In this document: in pieces, positions 1-7,347 of the stretch
How positions within the stretch are numbered: the stretch's first letter is position 1
How the letters are laid out: every line of letters starts with the position of its first letter
Source: Bacteroidales bacterium UBA4788
GTDB lineage: Bacteria; Bacteroidota; Bacteroidia; Bacteroidales; VadinHA17
Assembly (NCBI GenBank): GCA_002402965.1
Contig: DHGW01000082.1
Location: 70,730 to 80,888 of the forward strand
Reading direction: 5' to 3'
DNA: 10,159 bases
Notes under the pieces: generated by a model
The model's database searches: none
Told to the model about the DNA's origin: nothing
What the model saw: only the letters and a program-made list of their open reading frames with translations
Program-made: the position numbers and the translations under genes

Positions 1-1232
1 TCGCGGCTCTTCATACGACCGTCGCATCCGCCCATCACAAAGAACTTGCGGATTGCACCGCTCTTCACCGCTTCTACTACCTTGTCAGCAAGTTTGATAA
101 CCTGGTTGTGGGCAAAGCCTCCAATGATTGTGCCTTCCTCGATTCCAACGGGAGGTTTGCACCTCTTTGCATGCTCTATTATAGCCGAGAAATCCTTCTC
201 CTTGCCTGGCTCCCTGTCCGGAATATGCGGGCAGCCGGGATAGCCTGACGAACCGGTAGTATAGACTCGGTTACGGTAGCTTTCGCGAAGCGGGACGATG
301 CAGTTGGTTGTAAAGAGAACCGGGCCGTTGAATGACTCGAACTCGGTTGTCTGCTTCCACCATGAGTTGCCGTAGTTACCGACGAAGTGGCTGTACTTCT
401 TGAAAGCAGGGTAGTAATTTGCGGGAAGCATCTCACTGTGGGTGTAGACGTCAACGCCTGTTCCCTCGGTCTGGCGGAGAAGCTCCTCCATATCCTTCAT
501 ATCATGCCCGCTGATCAGAATGGCAGGGTTGTTCCTGACACCAATGTTCACCTCGGTAATCTCAGGATTACCATATGATGTAGTGTTGGCCTTATCGAGC
601 AGTGCCATCACCTCCACTCCGTGCTTGCCGGTCTCAAGAACAAGATCCACAAGCTCATCAGCGCTTAGCGAATCATCAGTTGTGGCAGCCAGAGCCCTCT
701 GCATGAAAGCATCGACGCTGTCGCTGTTGTACCCCAGGTTGCCGGCATGCTCGGCGTATGCAGCCATACCCTTGACACCGTAGGTTGTCAGTTCACGCAA
801 CGAACGGACATCCTCGTCGGCAGTTGTGAGAACACCTACAGTAGCGGCTTTTGCAACCATCTCTGCCTCGCCTGAGGGGGTCCATGTAACACTTTCATGA
901 ATAGCTGAAGGGATGACAATGCCCTTGGCCTTCATCTCACCTGCAAACTTGTCCCTGAGAGCAATTCCTTCGTGGATCCTCCCGATGATTTTTGCCTTGT
1001 CAAAGTTAGCATTTGTGATAGTCGTGAAGAGAGCCTCCTGCACGAAGCGGTCAACCTTTGCATTTGAATAGCGGTTCTGGCGCGCAATGGTTCCAAGGAT
1101 GGAAATACCTTTGGCAATCCACACCAGCATGTCCTGCATCTGGGCGACATCATCAGTCTTGCCGCATACGCCTTTTACTACGCATCCGGTTCCTTTTGCC
1201 GTTTCCTGGCACTGGTAACAAAACATACTCAT
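1..1232 (-). CDS. hcp: Hybrid cluster protein (hydroxylamine reductase-type), class I, 3' end outside window
   Basis: Cytoplasmic iron-sulfur enzyme; the family reduces nitric oxide or hydroxylamine and protects anaerobes from nitrosative stress. The first 410 codons are present. The C-terminal part, roughly 140 residues judging from family length, lies beyond position 1. The N-terminal cysteines C5, C8, C17 and C23 have CX2C-X8-C-X5-C spacing, the class I pattern that binds a [4Fe-4S] cluster. Hybrid-cluster ligands are visible as H243 (SGHD), E267 (HSEM), C311 (TTNC) and C403 (MGGCDGR). These match H244, E268, C312 and the persulfide C406 of the Desulfovibrio protein; the remaining ligands would be off the edge. 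The start at 1232 gives MSMFCYQCQE. A second ATG at 1226 has better spacing from the AGGA at the gene start and is possible. It follows the ferredoxin-like gene by 44 nt on the same strand, so the two are probably co-transcribed. Confidence 0.96.
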   Translation of the reverse strand, partial: MSMFCYQCQETAKGTGCVVKGVCGKTDDVAQMQDMLVWIAKGISILGTIARQNRYSNAKVDRFVQEALFTTITNANFDKAKIIGRIHEGIALRDKFAGEMKAKGIVIPSAIHESVTWTPSGEAEMVAKAATVGVLTTADEDVRSLRELTTYGVKGMAAYAEHAGNLGYNSDSVDAFMQRALAATTDDSLSADELVDLVLETGKHGVEVMALLDKANTTSYGNPEITEVNIGVRNNPAILISGHDMKDMEELLRQTEGTGVDVYTHSEMLPANYYPAFKKYSHFVGNYGNSWWKQTTEFESFNGPVLFTTNCIVPLRESYRNRVYTTGSSGYPGCPHIPDREPGKEKDFSAIIEHAKRCKPPVGIEEGTIIGGFAHNQVIKLADKVVEAVKSGAIRKFFVMGGCDGRMKSR

Positions 1233-1276
1233 TTCCTGATTTTTTAAATTGTTCGTATTATAAGTTTTCCTTTAGG

Positions 1277-2263
1277 TTATATCCAATCCTCCTGGAGTAT
1301 CTTTCCGTCAACACTGACAATGACAGCCTTCACGGGCACCTTTCTCGAGGCCCTGACCATCGCTGCGCGCACCATCTGTATCAGACCCCCGCAGCACGGC
1401 ACCTCCATCATCATAACGGTGATGGTGTTTACCCTGCCAGTGTCGATCATTACCGTCAGTTTGTCAATATAGGTTTCCGTCCCGTGGTCGAGCTTGGGAC
1501 AGGCGATTGCCAGCGCTTTCCCCTTAAGGAACCGGCTGTGGAATGAGCCGAGTGAGAATGCCACGCAATCGGCTGCCAGCATCAGGTCAGCACCCCTGTA
1601 AACCGGTGAGTTGGGATTTATCAGGTGCATCTGCACAGGCCAGTGGGTGAGCTGCGAGGGGGCATCTGCCATGATGGTGGCGCCGGCAAAGGCCGGAGCC
1701 GGTGCTATAAGTCGCTCTGCGCTGCCCGGGCAACTGCCTCCCTGATGACGGTGAGCACCGCCATGTGCACCGTGTCCATGATTTTCTCCGTGGGCACTGT
1801 GTCCGTGACCGGTACCGTGTGCTACACTCATACCACTGACTGCGGTTGATGTATCCGCTCCGGATTCCCTGACCGGCTGGCCATTCACAGCTGCAAGGAC
1901 CTCCTCAACGCTGAATGAGAGCTCTTTGCTGTGAACCTCGAGCCATGTGGTACCCTCTTCAAGATATCCGTATTCATGATGGTCGTTCAGATGCTTAAGG
2001 TGGGCAGTGACAGTGTTTGCCCCCTTCTTTACCATCTCGCTGATCACGGCTATCTCATCATAAGGTTCCGCCTCACGCCGCTCAATTGTGATAGCTCCCT
2101 CCGGACAGTGGCCTATGCATGCTCCCAGTCCGTCACACATAAGCTCCGAAACAAGCCTTACCTTGCCGTCAATCACCTGTAGCGCACCTTCGTGGCAGTT
2201 CGGCACACATAGTCCGCAACCGGTGCATTTCTCCTCGTCTATCCTGATAATGTCTCTTTCCAA
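1277..2263 (-). CDS. Ferredoxin-like 4Fe-4S protein paired with hcp (FrdX-like), His-rich linker
   Basis: Probable cytoplasmic electron carrier or partner of the hybrid cluster protein encoded 44 nt downstream; this role is inferred from the pairing. About 328 residues. Residues 5-60 form a two-cluster ferredoxin fold: C13, C16, C19 and C23, then C43, C49 and C53-Pro. The second motif has leucine (L46) where the usual second cysteine should be, so cluster 2 has only three cysteine ligands. Residues 149-173 hold nine histidines in a Gly/Ala-rich linker. The C-terminal domain (about 200-328) has conserved-looking cysteines at C233, C255 (ACPKLD) and C290-C291 (VPCCGG). The start is uncertain. 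The frame stays open to a GTG at 2308, but a predicted promoter lies inside that extension. The TTG at 2263, giving LERDIIRIDEEKC, fits a ferredoxin amino terminus, although its AAGGA is only 2 nt away. Confidence 0.86.
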   Translation of the reverse strand: MERDIIRIDEEKCTGCGLCVPNCHEGALQVIDGKVRLVSELMCDGLGACIGHCPEGAITIERREAEPYDEIAVISEMVKKGANTVTAHLKHLNDHHEYGYLEEGTTWLEVHSKELSFSVEEVLAAVNGQPVRESGADTSTAVSGMSVAHGTGHGHSAHGENHGHGAHGGAHRHQGGSCPGSAERLIAPAPAFAGATIMADAPSQLTHWPVQMHLINPNSPVYRGADLMLAADCVAFSLGSFHSRFLKGKALAIACPKLDHGTETYIDKLTVMIDTGRVNTITVMMMEVPCCGGLIQMVRAAMVRASRKVPVKAVIVSVDGKILQEDWI

Positions 2264-2287
2264 TGTCCTTTTTCTCTTATTCAGGAG

Positions 2288-2295
2288 CAAAAGTA
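2288..2295 (-). promoter_or_regulatory. Predicted -7 element of the ferredoxin-hcp promoter
   Basis: The minus strand reads TACTTTTG, an exact match to the Bacteroidota -7 consensus TAnnTTTG. It puts the transcription start near 2283 and leaves a leader of about 20 nt before the TTG at 2263. No good -33 TTG is present at the usual distance; the Crp-type palindrome sits there instead, as expected of a promoter that depends on an activator. Confidence 0.5.
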
Positions 2296-2316
2296 CCTTG
2301 AGGATCACAGTTAGAC

Positions 2317-2332
2317 TGTAACATTTGTTACA
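2317..2332. promoter_or_regulatory. Crp/Fnr-type operator (probable HcpR site)
   Basis: TGTAAC-ATTT-GTTACA is a perfect inverted repeat with 6-bp arms and a 4-bp spacer, the size and shape of a Crp/Fnr-family operator. It lies between the divergent ferredoxin-hcp operon and a Crp/Fnr-family gene. Its centre at 2324.5 is about 41 bp upstream of the predicted minus-strand start, the class II activator position. The core resembles the GTAAC-N4-GTTAC motif that I recall being proposed for HcpR regulators outside Desulfovibrio; that recollection was not checked. Confidence 0.75.
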
Positions 2333-2354
2333 AATTACGTTTTTTTTTAATTTT

Positions 2355-3038
2355 ATGCAAAAAAAGATGCGATTTCCGGTGTTGAGTAATTCCCCGCTTT
2401 TCAGGGGGCTTGGTGATGAGGAGATAGAGAAACTGCTGGAGGCAGTGAATTACAGAATAAGGTTTTTTCATACAGGTGCGGTGATAGCACTTGCAGGGGA
2501 GGAGATACATTCGCTTATTATAGTCCTGTCTGGCAGTGTAAGAGGTGAGATGGCCGATCTGACGGGTCGTACGATGAAGATTGAGGACATAAATCCGCCC
2601 CAGGCTCTGGCCGCTGCGGTTTTATTCGGTGCCGGGGCGAGGTACCCGGTAAACGTCATCGCAAACTGTGATTCAGAGCTGCTGATAATAAACAAGAGCG
2701 ATTACCTGACCCTGATGGCAGGTGACAGGCGCGTTCTGTCAAGCTACCTGACCTTTATCTGCTCCAAGGCGCAGTTTCTTTCAGGCCGTCTAAGGTTTCA
2801 TTCCTTTCATACAATCAAGGGAAAGTTTGCCCATTATCTATCATCGCTTCCCGGTGCGACTTCGGGCAGGGTGGTAATAGACCGTACCCAGCAGGAACTG
2901 TCGGAATATTTCGGGGTGACTCGCCCGTCGCTTGCCAGGGTGATAGGAGAGATGGAGCATGAGGGTCTTATCTCGGTCGACCACCGGGAGGTCAGATTCC
3001 TGGATCTTAAGGGCCTTTCGCAGCTCTATGAGGGCTGA
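2355..3038 (+). CDS. Crp/Fnr-family transcriptional regulator, HcpR-like
   Basis: DNA-binding regulator of 227 residues, about the usual length for the family. Residues 10-115 form the cyclic-nucleotide-binding-like beta-barrel (SPLFRGLG near 13-20, LIIVLSGSVRGEM near 54-66). A dimerisation helix follows at about 116-150, and then a winged helix-turn-helix at about 176-215 with TQQELSEYFGVTR and recognition helix RPSLARVIGEME. The only cysteines are C105 and C136; the N-terminal cysteine cluster of true FNR is absent, so it should not sense oxygen through a [4Fe-4S] cluster. Divergence from ferredoxin-hcp with a palindrome between them suggests an HcpR-type sensor of nitrosative stress, which in studied cases binds heme. 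The start at 2355 (MQKKM) was chosen over a TTG at 2325 that falls inside the operator; ATG 2367 is an alternative. The 3' end overlaps the convergent histidine kinase gene by 13 nt. Confidence 0.9.
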   Translation: MQKKMRFPVLSNSPLFRGLGDEEIEKLLEAVNYRIRFFHTGAVIALAGEEIHSLIIVLSGSVRGEMADLTGRTMKIEDINPPQALAAAVLFGAGARYPVNVIANCDSELLIINKSDYLTLMAGDRRVLSSYLTFICSKAQFLSGRLRFHSFHTIKGKFAHYLSSLPGATSGRVVIDRTQQELSEYFGVTRPSLARVIGEMEHEGLISVDHREVRFLDLKGLSQLYEG

Positions 3039-5143
3039 TTGAAAAAATCCCTGCCTTTTTTGCCCTGGTCCGGGCCCGGCAGTATCACTGTAAAGCAGCT
3101 GCCGTTGTCTGGCTTGCTCTCCACGGTGATGGTACCCTTGCTTATCGTCACCAGCTCATGCACCAGCCTGAGACCGATACCGGTTCCCTTCTCCGAGTCG
3201 GTGCCAGGAGTCGATGTAATCTCATCCCCCGTGAAGAGTCTTTTCTGCCGTTCAGCGCTGATGCCTACTCCGTTGTCACAGATTTTAATTGTCACCCAGT
3301 CGCCTGAATCTTCCTTCTCCCTGACCAGAATGGTAACCTTCCCTCCGTGGTTCGTGTATTTTATGGCGTTGGAAAGCAGGTTCCTGATGACGATATCTAC
3401 CAGGTCCCTGTCGAACCATCCCTTCGACCTTCCCACCTGTGTAAAGTTCAGGGAGATTTCCTTCCTGTCAGAGCCGTCTTTCAGGATGCTGATGTTGGTG
3501 AGGATGAGGTCAGCAAGGTCATGCTCCGCGGGAGCATACCGTATCATGTCTTCCTGGCCTCTTCCCCAGACCAGCATATTCTCAAGCAGGGTGATCAGTT
3601 GCTGGGAAGATTGTATGCATGAGTCGGCCAGAAGTTCAGTCTTGTCACGGAACTCCTCCTCCTTGAGCATATAAAGAGTGTAGAGAATATTAACTACGGG
3701 ACTTCGCAGGTCATGAGAAATGACTGAGAAGATCTTGTTCTTGAGGTTAATCGTTTCTGAGAGCTTCCTGTTCTGACGGGCAATCTGTTCGTTCCTGGAG
3801 TTAAGCTCATCAGTCCTCTCCTGCAGCTCCGCGGTGCGTTTCTTAACCCTGTTCTCCAGATTGCGGTTAAGTTCTTCGAGCTGCATTGCCAGCTTTTCTC
3901 TCCCCTGTCCCCGTCTCACCCAGTCACGTATCAGCAGGGTGGCCTGGATAAAAACGAAGACCAGCATCAGAAAGGATAGAATGTACAGCTGCTGGTTCTC
4001 CTCCAGGGCGTTTGAGAGAAGTATGTCAGCCACCACTCCGACGGTGATGGCAAGAAATGCTGCCAGGTAAAGTATGTCAATCCTGTTGTGCTTTGCAATC
4101 CCCCGGATACTCATCATTATGACATAGATCAGGGCAAGCAGCGCCGTTGCCTGGATAAACCATACTGAATATGTGAAAAGGTGTACGGGCAGAAGGATGA
4201 CAGCGGCGATCCCAAACAGGAAGATGATGTCTGTGGCGATAGAGAATCTTCTGAACCATTGCGTCGGGTATATCAGATATGCAAGCCACGCTCCGGATGT
4301 GATCATAAAATACAGGATCAGGTATTCTCCCCTGATAATGAGTTGCCAGTTCCTTATGTCAACTATTGTGGCCAGGTAGGGTGCTGAGAGGAAGGGACGG
4401 AGAGTCAGGCACAGCACCAGAATCGAAAACATCAGCAGTTTCCTGTCCCTTCTGTCAAGCAGGTAAAATATGAAAAAGAACAGAAATGAGGCAAAGAGCA
4501 TCCCCGAGACCGCTATTGAGATAAACCACTGGTTGGTGAAGTCGGTCTGAATCTTATGGAATGTGCCTGTCTTCAGCGGCATCCAGAATCCGCCGCGACG
4601 ATGTTCGTAATTGGAGACTCTTATAAGTAGCTCCAGGGTGTCACTCTTCGGCACATAACTGAAGAAGAGCGGCTCATAGGAGGGAATAGATTCCGCCCTG
4701 CTTCGCGCAGGAGTGCCGTTCCTTGCCAGAGTGACACCATTGATGCTGATCTCGTAGGAGGTGTCGAAGACAGGCATGTCAAAGCCCATCCTGTCACGGT
4801 ATCCCCGGGGCAGGATTATCAGCGCCCTGTAGGTGCCGTATCCGAACCGCGGAAGCTGCAGGCTGTCAACAGTGTACTTACTCCAGTAACCCGGAACCTT
4901 GCCGTAGCAGTCAGGTGTGAGGGTATCAACAATTTCCCCGGGGGTGCCATAGATGAATGTGCCGAAAAAGAACTCCCACTCACCGTTCATGCGCACAGTG
5001 AAATCATCTCCCTGTTCTATATGCCTCAGATCAAGTACCCCCTTCACCACTTTTGCGGAGTGGTTTTCCGGGCTGCATGATATCAGCAAGAGTATGAGCA
5101 GGGTAAGGAAAGCTCTTCCCGGCACACCCATCCTGGCGTACAT
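3026..5143 (-). CDS. Membrane sensor histidine kinase of the 7TM-DISM type
   Basis: Inner-membrane sensor kinase of 705 residues. An N-terminal hydrophobic segment ends in a lipobox-like LISC (C23). Residues about 33-200 form a periplasmic beta-rich sensor region with MNGEWEFFF, like 7TMR-DISM extracellular or galactose-binding-like domains. Seven membrane spans follow at about 206-229, 236-256, 271-291, 302-320, 323-345, 356-376 and 385-405, then a charged coiled coil at about 411-468. The HisKA motif FSVISHDLRSP carries the phospho-acceptor H477. The HATPase domain shows the N box (N588, N592 in RNLLSNAIKYT), CDNGVGIS at 622-629 and GTGIGL at 653-658. All catalytic motifs look intact. There is no fused receiver and no response regulator gene in the window. 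The start lies 3 nt after the stop of the upstream M3 peptidase gene, so the two are very likely co-transcribed; ATG 5131 is an alternative start. The ligand is unknown. Confidence 0.95.
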   Translation of the reverse strand: MYARMGVPGRAFLTLLILLLISCSPENHSAKVVKGVLDLRHIEQGDDFTVRMNGEWEFFFGTFIYGTPGEIVDTLTPDCYGKVPGYWSKYTVDSLQLPRFGYGTYRALIILPRGYRDRMGFDMPVFDTSYEISINGVTLARNGTPARSRAESIPSYEPLFFSYVPKSDTLELLIRVSNYEHRRGGFWMPLKTGTFHKIQTDFTNQWFISIAVSGMLFASFLFFFIFYLLDRRDRKLLMFSILVLCLTLRPFLSAPYLATIVDIRNWQLIIRGEYLILYFMITSGAWLAYLIYPTQWFRRFSIATDIIFLFGIAAVILLPVHLFTYSVWFIQATALLALIYVIMMSIRGIAKHNRIDILYLAAFLAITVGVVADILLSNALEENQQLYILSFLMLVFVFIQATLLIRDWVRRGQGREKLAMQLEELNRNLENRVKKRTAELQERTDELNSRNEQIARQNRKLSETINLKNKIFSVISHDLRSPVVNILYTLYMLKEEEFRDKTELLADSCIQSSQQLITLLENMLVWGRGQEDMIRYAPAEHDLADLILTNISILKDGSDRKEISLNFTQVGRSKGWFDRDLVDIVIRNLLSNAIKYTNHGGKVTILVREKEDSGDWVTIKICDNGVGISAERQKRLFTGDEITSTPGTDSEKGTGIGLRLVHELVTISKGTITVESKPDNGSCFTVILPGPDQGKKGRDFFNQPS

Positions 5144-5146
5144 AGT

Positions 5147-7240
5147 CTATTGATTTAGAAAGCCCCTGTTTTCAAGCAGAGCTTCAATGCCCGGTTCACG
5201 GCCCCTGAAGGCTACCCACATCTCAAGCTCATCCTTTGACCCCTTACGTGACAGAATCTCCTTCTCGAAGCGTGCGGCAACCTCCCTGTTGAAGATGTCA
5301 CCTGTCTCCCTGAAAGCCTTGAATGCATCTGCGTCAAGCTGCTCACACCATATGTAGCTGTAGTAACCTGCTGAATAGCCACCTATTATATGGTTGAAGT
5401 AGGTAGACCTGTAGCGGGGAATAATCTCCTTTATCAGGCCGTACTTTTCCATTGCTTTCTTTTCAAACTCACCGATGTTGATCTCGACGGGTTCAGTCAG
5501 CGAGTGATATTCCATGTCAAGCGAGGAAGCTGCAAGGTACTCGATGGTGGTGAAGCCGGCATTGAACTTGCCTGCCTTCTCTATCTTCTCTATCAGGGCA
5601 TCAGGAATGACCTCGCCTGTCTTGTAATGCTTCGCGTAAACCTTGAGAACTTCGGGTTCGAATACCCAGTGTTCCATTATCTGCGACGGAAGCTCCACAA
5701 AATCGCGTGATACGCCGCTTGTATATTCAGTGTTTGACAGCAGATTGTGAAGCGCATGGCCAAACTCATGGAACAGGGTGCTTGCCTCGTCAGGGGTGAG
5801 CAGTGACGGTGTGTCGCCTGAAGGAGGTGTGAAGTTGGTAACCATGCTGACAAGCGGGGTTACGAATTTGCCCTTTTCATCAACCTTCTGAGGTCTCATC
5901 CCGCTGCACCATGCACCGCCCCTCTTGGAGGCTCTCGGATGATAATCTATCATCAGGATACCCACATGCTTCTGGTCTCTTTTTACCTCAAAGGTTTTTA
6001 CATCAGGATGATACAGCGGAATGTCGTTCCTTTCGCTGAACTCCAGCCCGTAAAGCCTGTTGGCAACATAGAACATGCCGTCGGTAACATTTTTGGCTGA
6101 GAAATAGGGCTTTGTCTCTTCATCACTGAGGTCATACTTCTCCTTGCGGATCTTCTCAGTGTAATAGAACCAGTCCCACGGCTCGAGCCTGAACTTGCCG
6201 CCTTCCCTGTCAATCAGCTCCTGTTGTGCTGCTGCCTCTGCCTTTGCCACCGGCAGTGCGGCCTCCCATATCTGGGCAAGGAAGTTAAGTACTGTCTCCG
6301 GCTCCTTAGCCATGTTGCGCTCAAGCACATAATCAGCGTGACTCTCGTAGCCGAGCAGCCTGGCCTTTTCCACGCGAAGCCTGATGATATCTGCAAGAAT
6401 CTGGTTGTTGTCATTCTCATTACCGTTGTTGCCACGCATCATGTAGCCTCTGAAAATCTTCTCCCTGAGCGCCCTGTTGTCAGCGTATGTCATAAAGGGG
6501 ATATAGCTGGGATTCTGCAGGGTGAAAAGCCATTTGCCCTCCATGCCCTTTTCTGCTGCTGTTGCGGCAGCCTGGGCCCTGATACCTTCGGGAAGGCCGG
6601 AGAGATCCTGTTCGTTGTCAATGACCAGAGTGAAACCGTTGGTCTCGGCAAGAAGGTTCTGACCAAATTTTACGCCAAGAAGAGAAAGCTCGCTGTTAAG
6701 CTTGCGGAGCTTATCCTTATCCTCAGGAGAAAGGCCGATTCCGCTGCGGATGAAGTCGAGATAATCGTCTTCGAGCAGCTTGCTTTCCTCAGGGGTAAGG
6801 TTGAATTTGTCACGGTTTTCGTAGACTGATTTTACCCTTTCAAAGAGTTTTTCATTCAGTGAAATATCATCGTTGTGCTTTGAGAAGAGGGGAGACATCT
6901 CTCTCTGCAGTGCCTGTATGGAGTCATTTGTGTTGGCTCCGCTTAGAGGACCCATGGCCTGCTGTACTTTTTCCAGCAGTTTCCCGGTGAAATGCATTGC
7001 CCTGATTGTATTGTCAAAGGTGGGCTCCTCAGGATTATTGATGATGGCATTGACCTCAGCCATCTCCTCCTCCATGCCTTTCAGGTAGGCCGGCTTGAAA
7101 TGTTCAAATTTGATCTGATCAAAAGGGGGTACCCCAAAGGGTGTGTCCCAGTCACAGTAGAAGGGATTCTCGCAGGTCTCCTTCTTACAGGCGACGGCTC
7201 CGAGAGAGACGATTAAAAACATGATGAAAAGTTTTTTCAT
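5147..7240 (-). CDS. M3-family zinc metallopeptidase (Dcp/oligopeptidase-type) lipoprotein
   Basis: Zinc peptidase of 697 residues, full length for family M3, which cleaves oligopeptides or removes C-terminal dipeptides. A lipoprotein signal is visible: hydrophobic residues 4-17 followed by AVAC, with C18 as the lipidated residue, so the enzyme should be anchored in the cell envelope. The zinc site is H491-E492-F-G-H495 with the third ligand E516 in DFVELPSQ. H495 to E516 is 21 residues, against 25 in thimet oligopeptidase and E. coli Dcp as I recall them; the shortening is between Y506 and R512. The C-terminal GGYSAGYYSYIW (620-631) contains the tyrosine-rich substrate-binding segment of the family. 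It may have its own promoter in the 107-bp upstream gap. A histidine kinase gene follows after 3 nt. Dipeptidyl carboxypeptidase is the likeliest name, but oligopeptidase cannot be excluded. Confidence 0.94.
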   Translation of the reverse strand: MKKLFIMFLIVSLGAVACKKETCENPFYCDWDTPFGVPPFDQIKFEHFKPAYLKGMEEEMAEVNAIINNPEEPTFDNTIRAMHFTGKLLEKVQQAMGPLSGANTNDSIQALQREMSPLFSKHNDDISLNEKLFERVKSVYENRDKFNLTPEESKLLEDDYLDFIRSGIGLSPEDKDKLRKLNSELSLLGVKFGQNLLAETNGFTLVIDNEQDLSGLPEGIRAQAAATAAEKGMEGKWLFTLQNPSYIPFMTYADNRALREKIFRGYMMRGNNGNENDNNQILADIIRLRVEKARLLGYESHADYVLERNMAKEPETVLNFLAQIWEAALPVAKAEAAAQQELIDREGGKFRLEPWDWFYYTEKIRKEKYDLSDEETKPYFSAKNVTDGMFYVANRLYGLEFSERNDIPLYHPDVKTFEVKRDQKHVGILMIDYHPRASKRGGAWCSGMRPQKVDEKGKFVTPLVSMVTNFTPPSGDTPSLLTPDEASTLFHEFGHALHNLLSNTEYTSGVSRDFVELPSQIMEHWVFEPEVLKVYAKHYKTGEVIPDALIEKIEKAGKFNAGFTTIEYLAASSLDMEYHSLTEPVEINIGEFEKKAMEKYGLIKEIIPRYRSTYFNHIIGGYSAGYYSYIWCEQLDADAFKAFRETGDIFNREVAARFEKEILSRKGSKDELEMWVAFRGREPGIEALLENRGFLNQ

Positions 7241-7266
7241 TACAGTTGGCGTTTGGGTTTAGATGG

Positions 7267-7297
7267 CTAAAATATGGATTAATGCCATAAAATACAA
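7267..7297 (-). promoter_or_regulatory. Predicted promoter of the M3 peptidase-kinase operon
   Basis: On the minus strand TTG (7297-7295) is followed after 20 nt by TATTTTAG (7274-7267). This matches the Bacteroidota layout TTG-N19-21-TAnnTTTG with one mismatch in the -7 element. The predicted start near 7262 leaves about 20 nt of leader before ATG 7240. AT-rich sequence makes chance matches fairly likely. Confidence 0.4.
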
Positions 7298-7347
7298 TCG
7301 CGACGGAGGCATTACAGTTGTTTTACTGCATTATCTGAATTGGCTGT

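Noticed and set aside
1058..1546. 162-codon plus-strand frame across the hcp/ferredoxin junction
   Set aside because: It lies antisense to two well-supported genes and has shadow-like composition, with many Ser, His and Tyr residues and no motif.
2264..2308. Upstream extension of the ferredoxin-like gene to GTG 2308
   Set aside because: No ribosome site, and the extension covers the TAnnTTTG promoter element; a ferredoxin amino terminus is already complete from 2263.
6224..6829. 201-codon plus-strand frame rich in Cys and Val
   Set aside because: Antisense shadow of the M3 peptidase gene.
7238..7320. 11-bp direct repeat CATTACAGTTG at 7238-7248 and 7310-7320
   Set aside because: One copy includes the start codon region of the M3 gene and the 72-bp spacing is not helical; probably chance.
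7310..7347. Possible terminator after the carboxyltransferase gene
   Set aside because: Only a 4-bp stem (CAGT/ACTG) can be drawn and no T-run follows it.
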